Assembly (NCBI GenBank): GCA_002418285.1 | Contig: DIDT01000066.1 | Span: 158,215-222,214 of the forward strand | Reading direction: 5' to 3' | Length of the DNA stretch: 64,000 bases | From: Phycisphaerales bacterium UBA5793 | GTDB taxonomy: Bacteria; Planctomycetota; Phycisphaerae; Phycisphaerales; UBA5793 | Shown: positions 35,973 to 44,921 of the stretch, one piece after another | Layout of the letters: every line of letters starts with the position of its first letter | Numbering within the stretch: the stretch's first letter is position 1 | The notes under the pieces: model-generated | What the model was told of the DNA's origin: nothing | Seen by the model: only the letters and a program-made list of their open reading frames with translations | Database searches by the model: none | Made by a program: the position numbers and the translations under genes

Positions 35973-37900
35973 GACGCGACCGCTGGATTCAGATCATCGC
36001 CGCCGTCGTCATGATCGCCTCGCTGGTGGGAGCGGGCTGGCTCATGCCCGCGATCAACGCGTCAGCTTCGAACTACCAGTTGAAGTACACCGACGAGGCT
36101 GTGGCCGGCGCCCCGGCGGCAGTCGTCGTGGCTCAGAGTATCGGAGTCGTGCGCGGCATCATCGCCAACTATCTCTGGATCCGCGCCGACAAACTCAAAG
36201 AAGACGGCAAGTTCTTCGAGGCCTATCAACTCAGCCGCTGGATCACCCAGCTCCAGCCTCGCTACGCCTCCGTCTGGCAATTCCAGGCATGGAACATGGC
36301 CTACAACATCTCCGTCGCCACCCACACCCGCGAAGAGCGATGGCAGTGGGTCAACGACGGAATCCAACTGCTGCGCAACTACGGCATCCGCTACAACCCC
36401 AGCGAGATGATGCTCTACCGCGAACTCGCATGGTTCTTCCTGCACAAGATCGCCGGCTTCACGGACGACGCGAACAAGTACTACAAGCAGCAGCTCGCCG
36501 ATGAATGGCAGGGCCTGCTCGGCGAACCGCCCTATTCCGCCGACGGGCGTGCCGCCGCAATGAAAAGAGTCGCCGATGCGCCGGAGCGATGGGACCGCGT
36601 CGTCGAAATGCAGCCGGCTGCCGCCGATCTGCTCAAAGACCTCTACAGCGCCGGCTTCGATCTCGACGAAAGACTGCTCCGCACCATCGAGTCCACCCGA
36701 TCGCTCACGGCCAGCCCAGTGGCGATCCGTTCGGGAATGGCCGAGCAGTTTGCAAAAGTTACCGACAGCAGCCGTCTCTCGCCGCAGGGCCTGGCCGTCC
36801 GTCAACTCCAGCCCGTCCTGACGAACGAAGCCTACAAAGATGCTTGGCCGCTGGTCCTTGCCTATGCACGCAAGCGAGTCCTCCTGGACACCTACAACAT
36901 GGACCCGGCGTATATGCTGCAGTTCATGGGTGAATTCGGCCCTCTCGACTGGCGATCACCTTCCGCGCACTCCCTCTACTGGGCCGCCGTCGGCGTTGAA
37001 CGCGGCCTGAGCCGGCGCGAACAGAACAAGTTCGACCGCGTCAACACCGACCGCATCCTCTTCCACTCCGAGCAATCCCTCAAGCGCGGCGGACGCATTT
37101 ACTACGACTTCGTGTCCAAGGAAATCTCATACGGCCCGGATCTGCGCTTCATTCCCTACTACGAACAGACCTACGTGATGATGTACCAGCGGGCCGCAGA
37201 CGCCTTCGGCCTGACCGACCCCGTCACCTTCCTGGACGGCTATCGAAACTTCCTCATCGACAGCGTGCGCGAGTACTACATGTTCGGCGAGTATGAGAAG
37301 GCGCAAGAGGTCTACGACCGACTCCGTACCGATAACAAATTCTTCCAGGAGGACAAGCCGCAGAGATTCACCTTCCCGCTCGAAGAGTCCATTATCAACG
37401 AAACGGCTGACCGCTGGTCATCAATCAACGTCGCCACGAACGACTGCATCGCCCTTCTCTCGACAGCTTTCCGACTCGGTCTGGGGCGAGGCGATCAAAA
37501 GGTCTTCGATTCAAACGTCCGCATGGCCCGCGCCATCTTCGACAACTTCCTCGGCGAAGTCGGCAACGCCAAGACCGCCGTTACGCCCGAGTCCGGCCGC
37601 CTGCCCTTTGAGTGGAGTGCATTCATGCTGCAGGCCTTCCAGATGGCAATGACCGATGACATCTCAACCATGGGCGAAAAGATGGCCCTCTGGGAGCGCG
37701 CCGACAACGATCTCAAACTCAAGTGTTACGACACCATTCTCACCTCGCTGGCCGACAACCTTCAGCGCAGCGGCTTGCGCGACTTGACCCTCGATCACGC
37801 CTTCCCTCCGCCGTCGGGCATCGAGGCGTACCGCAAGCAAAAGCAACTCGAGAGTCAGAATGGCCCAGAAGGACCTGCCGTTCCAATCGAGCGCAAATAG
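35969..37900 (+). CDS. Membrane-anchored helical-repeat protein of the SPFH-ABC cluster
   Basis: 643-aa protein with one N-terminal signal anchor (about 7-27) and a long, mostly helical extracytoplasmic part. The segment IANYLWIRADKLKEDGKFFEAYQLSRWITQLQPRYA reads like a TPR pair and is the most recognisable part; EYEKAQEVYDRLR (about 440) is a second TPR-like stretch. I recognise no catalytic motif. The 4-nt ATGA overlap with the permease gene shows translational coupling. A scaffold or substrate receptor for the ABC system is an inference. It is the last gene of the cluster; the next gene is metabolic after 90 bp. Confidence 0.75.
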   Translation: MRRDRWIQIIAAVVMIASLVGAGWLMPAINASASNYQLKYTDEAVAGAPAAVVVAQSIGVVRGIIANYLWIRADKLKEDGKFFEAYQLSRWITQLQPRYASVWQFQAWNMAYNISVATHTREERWQWVNDGIQLLRNYGIRYNPSEMMLYRELAWFFLHKIAGFTDDANKYYKQQLADEWQGLLGEPPYSADGRAAAMKRVADAPERWDRVVEMQPAAADLLKDLYSAGFDLDERLLRTIESTRSLTASPVAIRSGMAEQFAKVTDSSRLSPQGLAVRQLQPVLTNEAYKDAWPLVLAYARKRVLLDTYNMDPAYMLQFMGEFGPLDWRSPSAHSLYWAAVGVERGLSRREQNKFDRVNTDRILFHSEQSLKRGGRIYYDFVSKEISYGPDLRFIPYYEQTYVMMYQRAADAFGLTDPVTFLDGYRNFLIDSVREYYMFGEYEKAQEVYDRLRTDNKFFQEDKPQRFTFPLEESIINETADRWSSINVATNDCIALLSTAFRLGLGRGDQKVFDSNVRMARAIFDNFLGEVGNAKTAVTPESGRLPFEWSAFMLQAFQMAMTDDISTMGEKMALWERADNDLKLKCYDTILTSLADNLQRSGLRDLTLDHAFPPPSGIEAYRKQKQLESQNGPEGPAVPIERK

Positions 37901-37990
37901 CTCGCGGCTGACTGGTCGCGATGGGCCGCGTTAATGCACTATCATTGAACCGGTGGGAATTCCAAGAGCATTTCTGCGAGAGCGCGGCTC

Positions 37991-39142
37991 ATGCCCGATC
38001 TGAGCGTCCACGTTAACGGCCTGCGACTGCCTAATCCTTTTGTCATTGCCTCCGGACCGCCGGGGACCAATGCAAATGTCATCGCCCGCGCCTACGACGA
38101 AGGCTGGGGCGCCGTCGTCTGCAAGACCGTCTGCCTTGATGCCGATTCGATCATCAACGTCAGCCCCCGCTATGCGCACCTCCGCGCCGCCGACACCGAC
38201 GAAATCGTCGGCTGGGAAAACATCGAACTCATCACCGATCGGCCGTTCACCAAATGGCTCGACGAATTCAAGAGCCTCAAGGATCGATATCCCGAGCGAC
38301 CGCTGATCGCTTCCGTAATGGAGGAGTGCCATCGCGACCGCTGGCTCGAGATCATCCAGCGCTGCGACGAGGCGGGAGTCGATGGGTTCGAACTGAATCT
38401 CTCCTGCCCGCACGGCTTGCCCGAGCGCCGCATGGGTCAGGCGATGGGCCAGGATCCTGAGATCGTGTGCGAGGTATCCCGGTGGGCTCGCAGCGCAACG
38501 CGCAAGCCGATCTGGGCCAAGCTGACGCCCAACATCACTCACATCGCCGATCCGGCGCGAGCGGCACTGCAAGGCGGCTGCGATGGCATCACCGCCATCA
38601 ACACGATCCTCTGCGTTATGGGCGTCGACCTCAAGACACTGCGGCCCATTCCCACCGTCGAGGGATACACTGAAGCTGGCGGATATTCATCCAAGGCCAT
38701 CCGCCCCATCGCCCTGCGCATGGTAATGGAATGCGCTCGAATGGCGCATGCGGAGTTCCCAAATGCAACCATAAGCGCCGTCGGTGGAGTCGAGAGCGGT
38801 GATGACGCCGTGCAGTTCATCCTCCTCGGTGCCAGCACCGTCCAAGTCTGTACTGGGGTCATGAAGTTCGGCTACCGGATGATCCAGCCCATGCTCGACG
38901 ACTTGCGCAGCTTCATGGAGGAGCACCGCTTCGAGACAATCGACGAGTTCCGCGGTCGCAGCCTCGAGTACTTCGCCACCCACGCCGACCTCGTCGCCCG
39001 CCAGGCCGCTGTCAAGGCCGACAGAGGTCTCAATGCTCAGGATCGCGACGACCGATGGAGGGCGGATGACCTCGTCGAGCAATCCCGGGAGCTGTCTTCC
39101 GACGCCTCCGACGCCGCAGTTACGAAGGATTTTGCCCAATAA
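37991..39142 (+). CDS. PreA-like dihydropyrimidine dehydrogenase catalytic subunit
   Basis: 383-aa FMN-binding TIM-barrel protein of the dihydroorotate/dihydropyrimidine dehydrogenase family: PNPFVIASGPPGTNANVI, VCKTVCLDADSIINVSPRYA, active-site loop FELNLSCPHGLPERRMG with the catalytic Cys, AKLTPNITHIADPA, and phosphate loop SAVGGVESGDDA. It would reduce uracil/thymine with a PreT-type partner. PreA of E. coli carries a C-terminal [4Fe-4S] ferredoxin domain; here the C-terminus is polar and has no CxxC motifs, so electron delivery must differ. A TATCATT box lies 51 bp upstream. A dihydropyrimidinase for the next step is at 13 kb. Confidence 0.85.
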   Translation: MPDLSVHVNGLRLPNPFVIASGPPGTNANVIARAYDEGWGAVVCKTVCLDADSIINVSPRYAHLRAADTDEIVGWENIELITDRPFTKWLDEFKSLKDRYPERPLIASVMEECHRDRWLEIIQRCDEAGVDGFELNLSCPHGLPERRMGQAMGQDPEIVCEVSRWARSATRKPIWAKLTPNITHIADPARAALQGGCDGITAINTILCVMGVDLKTLRPIPTVEGYTEAGGYSSKAIRPIALRMVMECARMAHAEFPNATISAVGGVESGDDAVQFILLGASTVQVCTGVMKFGYRMIQPMLDDLRSFMEEHRFETIDEFRGRSLEYFATHADLVARQAAVKADRGLNAQDRDDRWRADDLVEQSRELSSDASDAAVTKDFAQ

Positions 39143-39229
39143 CAGAATTGGGATGCCCGACGCCGAGGCGATCCTACAATCCTCCTTGCCGAACCACCCC
39201 GTGCGGCCGATAGTATCTGCACCACGTCC

Positions 39230-39610
39230 ATGACCAGAGCCGAACGCACATCCCGCCCTCTGCCCATCTCGCTGGCCACGCTGGCGGCGCTCGTGGCCAT
39301 ACTGGCGGCCGCTTCGAACCTTCCGGACGGGGCCGTCATCGAGCGATCGCGCGGCTGGATCATTCGCCCCATCGACGGCGACGACACCGGTCCGATTTCC
39401 GGCCGCTCCCTGACAGATTGCCTCGCTCAGGCGGCGCGTCACCTGCTTGGTGGCCAGAGCCACATGGCAGCCGCGATCGCACCCCTGCACTCGCTTCACA
39501 CAAGCCAGGCCACTGTGCCAGCGGTCCTCCGCATTCCGGAGAATCCCTCCTGGCCTCCCGCTCAACGGGTGGTCGTGTCGCATCTGGCATTGCCTCCTCC
39601 TCGGGCATAA
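39230..39610 (+). CDS. Small hypothetical secreted or membrane protein
   Basis: 126-aa frame starting MTRAERTSRPLPISL with one hydrophobic stretch (about 12-30), which may be a signal peptide or anchor; the rest is Ala/Pro/His-rich with no known motif. Support: it fills the otherwise empty gap between preA and secA, and TTGCCG (39184-39189) with GATAGT 17 bp downstream precedes it. No homologue is recognised, so it could be a chance ORF. Confidence 0.45.
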   Translation: MTRAERTSRPLPISLATLAALVAILAAASNLPDGAVIERSRGWIIRPIDGDDTGPISGRSLTDCLAQAARHLLGGQSHMAAAIAPLHSLHTSQATVPAVLRIPENPSWPPAQRVVVSHLALPPPRA

Positions 39611-39743
39611 TGACGCATCGCTGAATCGCAGTCCGCGCCCTTGTTGCGCGTCTGCGCTTGCTTGCCGGTGCTCCGATCTGTTCGCCCAGAGCGCTTCCTT
39701 ACATCGCAAAGCCAGAACGCACAGTCAGAGAAGGATTCATTCC

Positions 39744-42700
39744 ATGCCAGGTGTTCCAGTCGTCGGCCCGATAATGGCCAAGATTTTTGGTACCCGCAAC
39801 GAGCGGTTCGTCCGCCGCTACCTCCATCGCGTCGAGCAGATCAACTCGATGGACGCCGAATACATGAAACTCACTGATGCCGAACTTCGCGCCAAGACGA
39901 CGGAGTTTCGGCAGCGCTACGCCAAGGGCGAGAACGAGGCGGATCTGCTCGTCGAGTCCTTCGCCGTCGCCCGCGAGGTGATGGATCGCGCCGTGGGCAT
40001 TCGCAACATCTTCGATCCGAATCTGCATTTCGATCCATCCGTTCTCAACGAACGGGCGCGCAAGTTGTACGCCGACGTCAAGGCCACGATGGTCGAAACC
40101 CCCGACATGGAGCCAACCGGGGAACTGATTGGCAACGTCGAACCCGTTCCCGCCTGGAAGGTCCTACCGATTCCAAACGAAATCTACGACGCGGTGCGCG
40201 AGGCCTATCCGCAGAGCAAGCCGCCCTTCCGCGCCAGGCCCTTCGACGTGCAGCTGGTTGGCGGCATGGTCCTCGCCGAACATCGATTCGACCGCATTCG
40301 CTCCGCCGCCCGAGCCCGGGACGTGTACTTCGGCAACATCGCCGAAATGAAGACCGGCGAAGGCAAGACAATCGTCGCCCCGCTGGCGTGCTATCTGCAC
40401 GCGATCGCCAAGCGGCAGATTCACGTCGTCACCGTGAATACCTACCTCGTTCGCCGCGACCGCTACTGGACCTTCCCGTTCTTCTTCCACCTCGGCCTCA
40501 CGGTCGGCTATATCGCGCCCTATCACGAGCTGCCCGAAACCTTCAAGAAGGTCGCCTATGGGTGCGACGTGGTCTACGGCACGACAAGCGAATTCGGCTT
40601 TGACTACCTGCGCGACAACATGAAACTGCGCCTCGAAGATCAGGTGCAGCGAGAGCGCGTGTTCGCCGTCGTTGACGAAGTCGACTCCACCCTGATCGAC
40701 GAAGCCCGCACCCCGCTGATCATCTCCGGCCCGGCTCACGAAGATTCGCCGCGCTACCACTTGGCGGACAAACTGGCCGCCCACCTCGTCGAGAAGCAAA
40801 AGCCCTGGCAGGAAGCGGACAACGCCGTCGAGGCATGCCGCAACAAGATCAAAGGCCTCGAGGGCGACATCCGAAACACGCGCGACAAGACCAAGGTGCC
40901 GGAAATGAAGGCGGAGATCGAACGCCTCAAGAAAGAAATGCCGCGCCTCGAGCAGTTGCGCGACGCAAATCGCAAGTACTACGAAGTCGAGATGGACAAG
41001 AAGAGCGTCCACCTCGAACATGAAGGCGTCACCGAAGCCCAGCGCATTGCGGATATCGGCTCGTTCTACGTCGGCGACAACATCGACATGCCCCATCTGC
41101 TCGAACAGTCGCTGCGAGCCCGCGCCGTGTACGAACGAGACAAGGACTACGTCGTCAAGGACGGCGCCATCGTCATCGTCGACCAGTTCACCGGCCGCCT
41201 CATGGTCGGGCGTCAATGGTCCGACGGTCTGCACCAGGCGATCGAAGCCAAGGAGCGTGTCGAGATCAAGCCCGAAACGCAGACGATGGCCACCATCACC
41301 ATCCAGAACTTCTTCAAGTTGTACGAACGACTCGCCGGCATGACCGGCACCGCTGACACCGAGGCCCAGGAATTCCACGACATCTACAACATGGATGTCG
41401 TCGTCATCCCCACCAACGTCCCCGTCGTCCGCAATGACTACAACGACCGCATCTACCTGACCGGCAAGGACAAGTGGAGCGCCATCGTCGAAGAGATCAA
41501 GACCTTCCACGACCTCGGTCGCCCCGTCCTTGTCGGCACCACGAGCGTCGAAAAGAGCGAGATGCTCAGCCAGCGCCTCAGCAAGAAGTACAACATTCAG
41601 CACGCGGTGCTCAACGCCAAGCAGCACGAACGTGAAGCCCACATGATCGAGAACGCCGGCTCACTCGGCGCGGTCATGATCGCCACCAACATGGCCGGTC
41701 GCGGCACCGACATCAAGCTGCAGAAAATCGAGCGCCAGGCACTGCTCGACCACTGGAAGCGGCGGCAGATCTGCCCGCGCCAGGTCGACGCCTCGATGAG
41801 CGATGAACAAATCATCAGCCGCATCCATCGCTTCCTCGCAGAGCGAACTCTTGGCCTCAAGAAGAACGAAGTCGAAGCGCTCAGTGACGCCGACATCATC
41901 CACCGCCTGCTCGTGCACTGGGCGACCGAGTTCTCCATGCACGACGAGAAGCGCATCGCCAGGATGACCGATGACGAATTGCGCGCTGCACTCGACGAAA
42001 ACGGCAACTTCCTGCTCCACCATCTCAAGGTATGGAACACCACCGAAGAACTCGGCGGCCTCCATGTCATCGGCACTGAACGCCACGAGTCGCGCCGCAT
42101 CGACAACCAGTTGCGCGGCCGCTCGGGTCGCCAGGGCGACAACGGCTCCAGCCGCTTCTTCATCAGCCTCGAAGATGACCTGATGAAAATGTTTGCCGGC
42201 GACACCACCCAGCGCGTCCTCTCCCGTCTTGGCATGAAGGAAGGCGACGCCATCGAAGCCCCCATGCTCACCAAGGCCGTCGAACGCGCACAGCGAAAGG
42301 TCGAAGAGCGCAACTTCGAGATTCGCAAAAACATTCTCGAGTACGACGAAGTCATGGATCACCAGCGCCACGATTTCTACTCCAGGCGCCAGCGCGTACT
42401 CGAAGGCCGCAAACTCCGCGCCCTCGTTCTCGAGTACCTCGGCGAAGCGATCGACGATGCCTGCGATCGATTCCTTTCGCCCGAGTACGTGCCGATCTGC
42501 ATCGCGGAGTGGGCCCAGAACACGCTGGACATCTCCATGCCGCCCGACCGCCTCATCAATCTTGACCGCGAAGACATGCTCACCCGCATTCAGCGCGATG
42601 CCTTTGAAGATTCACGCAATCTCATTGGCGTGAGCATCGGCGAGTTTAAGAACGACGAAGGTGATCCGGAAGACTGGGATCTTCGTGGACTTGTCAACTG

Positions 42701-43631
42701 GGCAAAGAACCGCTACGGCTTCGAACTGACCATCGACCAGGTGCGCGACATGCCCCAGCGTGATATCGCCGATCAGCTCTGCGACGCAGCTCGCGAGCAG
42801 ATTGCCGCAGTCGATTACTCCGAAATCGAAAAGTATCTCGCGCCCAATTACGCACAGAACATGCTGGCAGACTGGGCGGGCAACCGGTTCGGCATCGAAC
42901 TCAAGGCCGAGGAACTCGCCGACCTCAGCATCGCCGCAGCCAGTAATCTTGTCGTGCGCAAGGTGGAAGAAACCTACGCGCAGCGCGAGCTGCGATACCC
43001 GGTCGACTACGCCGTTGACATGACCATGGCGATCATGGCGCAGGACCCACGAGCAGCGCTCTCCAATCTGGCCCAGTTTGCGAAGTTCCGCTTCGGACTT
43101 GAACTCGACGAGAAGCGCCTCCTGGCGATGACGCCACGCGAATACCACAAGGAGATCCTCGAAGCCAACGAGAAATGGCTCGCCGGCGGAAAACGGGCCG
43201 CCATCGAATCTGCCGTACGCGATTGCCCGGACGACGAATCCCTCAACTCCCGCCTGCACGAGCAATACAGGCTCACGCTCCGAGAAGATGAACACGGCCT
43301 CACCGGTGATGCTCGGCGCGAAATGATCGAGAACAAGTTCGAGAACTTCAGCCGCTCGGAACTCATGCAATTCGAGTGCTATGTGCTGCTCCAGGTTCTC
43401 GACAGTTCGTGGAAAGACCATCTCTATTCCATGGACCAGTTGCGCACCGCGATCGGCTTCCGCAGCTTCGCCCAGCAGGATCCGCGCGTCGAATACCGCC
43501 GCGAGGGTCGCAGACTGTACGATCAGATGACCGAGAGCATTCGCGAGAAGATTGCCGATGTGATTCTCAAGGGCAAGCTCATGCCACAGGTCAGTTCGCA
43601 GGGTCGCGGCCCGGCGCCGGCACGAAGGTGA
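39744..43631 (+). CDS. secA: Protein translocase subunit SecA (unusually long)
   Basis: 1295-aa motor ATPase of Sec export, about 400 residues longer than E. coli SecA (901). NBD1 has MKTGEGKT (202-209) and DEVD (311-314) with IDEARTPLIISG; PPXD carries an extra charged coiled coil (about 360-415); NBD2 has GTTSVEKSE, ATNMAGRGTDIKL and QLRGRSGRQGD, with a roughly 100-residue insert between the last two. The two-helix-finger end LLQVLDSSWKDHLYSMDQLR is present, but four extra ~60-residue helical repeats lie before it. The C-terminal zinc-binding tail is missing. ATG 39744 follows GAGAAGGATTC; the frame extends upstream without homology. Confidence 0.96.
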   Translation: MPGVPVVGPIMAKIFGTRNERFVRRYLHRVEQINSMDAEYMKLTDAELRAKTTEFRQRYAKGENEADLLVESFAVAREVMDRAVGIRNIFDPNLHFDPSVLNERARKLYADVKATMVETPDMEPTGELIGNVEPVPAWKVLPIPNEIYDAVREAYPQSKPPFRARPFDVQLVGGMVLAEHRFDRIRSAARARDVYFGNIAEMKTGEGKTIVAPLACYLHAIAKRQIHVVTVNTYLVRRDRYWTFPFFFHLGLTVGYIAPYHELPETFKKVAYGCDVVYGTTSEFGFDYLRDNMKLRLEDQVQRERVFAVVDEVDSTLIDEARTPLIISGPAHEDSPRYHLADKLAAHLVEKQKPWQEADNAVEACRNKIKGLEGDIRNTRDKTKVPEMKAEIERLKKEMPRLEQLRDANRKYYEVEMDKKSVHLEHEGVTEAQRIADIGSFYVGDNIDMPHLLEQSLRARAVYERDKDYVVKDGAIVIVDQFTGRLMVGRQWSDGLHQAIEAKERVEIKPETQTMATITIQNFFKLYERLAGMTGTADTEAQEFHDIYNMDVVVIPTNVPVVRNDYNDRIYLTGKDKWSAIVEEIKTFHDLGRPVLVGTTSVEKSEMLSQRLSKKYNIQHAVLNAKQHEREAHMIENAGSLGAVMIATNMAGRGTDIKLQKIERQALLDHWKRRQICPRQVDASMSDEQIISRIHRFLAERTLGLKKNEVEALSDADIIHRLLVHWATEFSMHDEKRIARMTDDELRAALDENGNFLLHHLKVWNTTEELGGLHVIGTERHESRRIDNQLRGRSGRQGDNGSSRFFISLEDDLMKMFAGDTTQRVLSRLGMKEGDAIEAPMLTKAVERAQRKVEERNFEIRKNILEYDEVMDHQRHDFYSRRQRVLEGRKLRALVLEYLGEAIDDACDRFLSPEYVPICIAEWAQNTLDISMPPDRLINLDREDMLTRIQRDAFEDSRNLIGVSIGEFKNDEGDPEDWDLRGLVNWAKNRYGFELTIDQVRDMPQRDIADQLCDAAREQIAAVDYSEIEKYLAPNYAQNMLADWAGNRFGIELKAEELADLSIAAASNLVVRKVEETYAQRELRYPVDYAVDMTMAIMAQDPRAALSNLAQFAKFRFGLELDEKRLLAMTPREYHKEILEANEKWLAGGKRAAIESAVRDCPDDESLNSRLHEQYRLTLREDEHGLTGDARREMIENKFENFSRSELMQFECYVLLQVLDSSWKDHLYSMDQLRTAIGFRSFAQQDPRVEYRREGRRLYDQMTESIREKIADVILKGKLMPQVSSQGRGPAPARR
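42480..43190 (+). repeat. Four tandem ~60-residue repeats inside SecA
   Basis: At the protein level, the units IAEWAQNTLDISM, VNWAKNRYGFEL, LADWAGNRFGIEL and AQFAKFRFGLEL recur with their aromatic anchors at residues 923, 986, 1044 and 1112. Each is followed by a short DxxxL/M(x)...helix of about 25 residues. They lie between the helical scaffold and the conserved WKDHLY segment. Confidence 0.7.
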
Positions 43632-43682
43632 CGCCGGTCTCGAACCAACTGATCAACACGCCGGGCCGGAGGTCCATCGTAC

Positions 43683-44744
43683 ATGCTTGATCTGGCCGCG
43701 TATCTGCATCGCCTCGATCCTTTCGCCTGGCGGATTTCCGGCGACTTTGGAATCCGCTGGTACGGGTTGGCGTACGCGGCTGGATTTGTCTGCCTCTACG
43801 TCTTTGCGATGCAGCTTGCCAAGCGCCGCCGCATCGCCATGACCACCGAGCAGGTCGGCGATTTCGTCATGTATGCCGTCGCAGGCGTACTTCTCGGTGG
43901 GCGCCTGGGCTGGGTGCTCTTTTACCACCCCGCCGCACTGTGGTCGTTCACGCCCGACGCGCCGTGGTGGGAAGTGCTTGCGATCAACCGCGGCGGCATG
44001 GCGAGCCACGGCGGGATGCTCGGCGTCATCATTGCCATGTACATCTTCTCACGCCGCAACAACGTCGATCCCTTCGCCCTGCTCGACGTCAGCGCGCTGC
44101 TCGTACCCTTTGGTCTCTTCTTCGGACGCCTGGCGAACTTCGTCAACGGCGAATTGCGCGGCCAACCCTGCGACCCATCCTTCCCGCTCGCCGTCAAGTT
44201 TCCACAGGAGATCGTCGAGGATTGGGGCGTGGCTCAGTTTCGTGAGGCGCACGGACTGTCCAGCTACTTCAACATCCCGCCCCTGCGCTGGGAGGAGTTT
44301 CTCAATGCCGTCGAGAACGGCTCGCACGACGCGATCGTCCGATTCAGCCAGTACCAGCAGGATCTGCTCGCGGCGGTGCGGGCTGGCAACAAGCAGGTGA
44401 TTTCGATCGTCGAACCACTGCTCATCGCGCGGCACCCGTCGCAACTCTACCAGGCGTTCGCAGAAGGCATCGTGCTCGGTACCGTGCTGTGCTTCATCTT
44501 CTTCGTCATTCGTCCCAAGCGCCATGGCATCGTCGGATGCTGGTTCCTCATCGTCTACGGCATTCTGCGCATCATGACCGAAATCTGGCGCGTGCCCGAT
44601 GAGGGCATCGACCGCGTAATGGGACTCAGTCGCGGTCAGTGGCTCAGCGTGGCCATGATCGTGGCGGGACTTGGCGCCCTGGCGTATGTCATGCGCCGAC
44701 CAACACCAGACCAGGTGTCACCGGCAGAACCCCAGCCCAGGTGA
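43683..44744 (+). CDS. lgt: Prolipoprotein diacylglyceryl transferase
   Basis: 353-aa inner-membrane enzyme that transfers diacylglycerol to the lipobox Cys of prolipoproteins. Signature elements: IRWYGLAYAAGF, LGGRLGWVLFY, GGMASHGG (catalytic-His region, usually GGMSFHGG), the Lgt signature FGRLANFVNGEL, and RHPSQLYQAF. About seven helices are visible. It has an extra soluble loop (about 180-240, between GEL and RHPSQ) compared with short Lgt proteins. It lies 51 bp after secA. A GCGGT-TTTC-ACCGC hairpin lies at 44790-44803 downstream. A lipobox protein is encoded at 47 kb. Confidence 0.95.
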   Translation: MLDLAAYLHRLDPFAWRISGDFGIRWYGLAYAAGFVCLYVFAMQLAKRRRIAMTTEQVGDFVMYAVAGVLLGGRLGWVLFYHPAALWSFTPDAPWWEVLAINRGGMASHGGMLGVIIAMYIFSRRNNVDPFALLDVSALLVPFGLFFGRLANFVNGELRGQPCDPSFPLAVKFPQEIVEDWGVAQFREAHGLSSYFNIPPLRWEEFLNAVENGSHDAIVRFSQYQQDLLAAVRAGNKQVISIVEPLLIARHPSQLYQAFAEGIVLGTVLCFIFFVIRPKRHGIVGCWFLIVYGILRIMTEIWRVPDEGIDRVMGLSRGQWLSVAMIVAGLGALAYVMRRPTPDQVSPAEPQPR

Positions 44745-44921
44745 CGGGCGCCTCGGAGCTTTGCAGACGTTCGAAACTCGGCGGCCCCAGCGGTTTTCAC
44801 CGCGCCGGGGCGGTCCCCTGATCATGCGCAACCGACTCGCCGCATCCACTTCCCCGGCGTATTCTGACCTGCCCGTGCGATTTCTGCCTGCCCGCACATC
44901 ATTCAGATTGAGAGAATAGAG

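Noticed and set aside
40164..41642. 492-aa minus-strand frame opposite secA
   Set aside because: Shadow of SecA.
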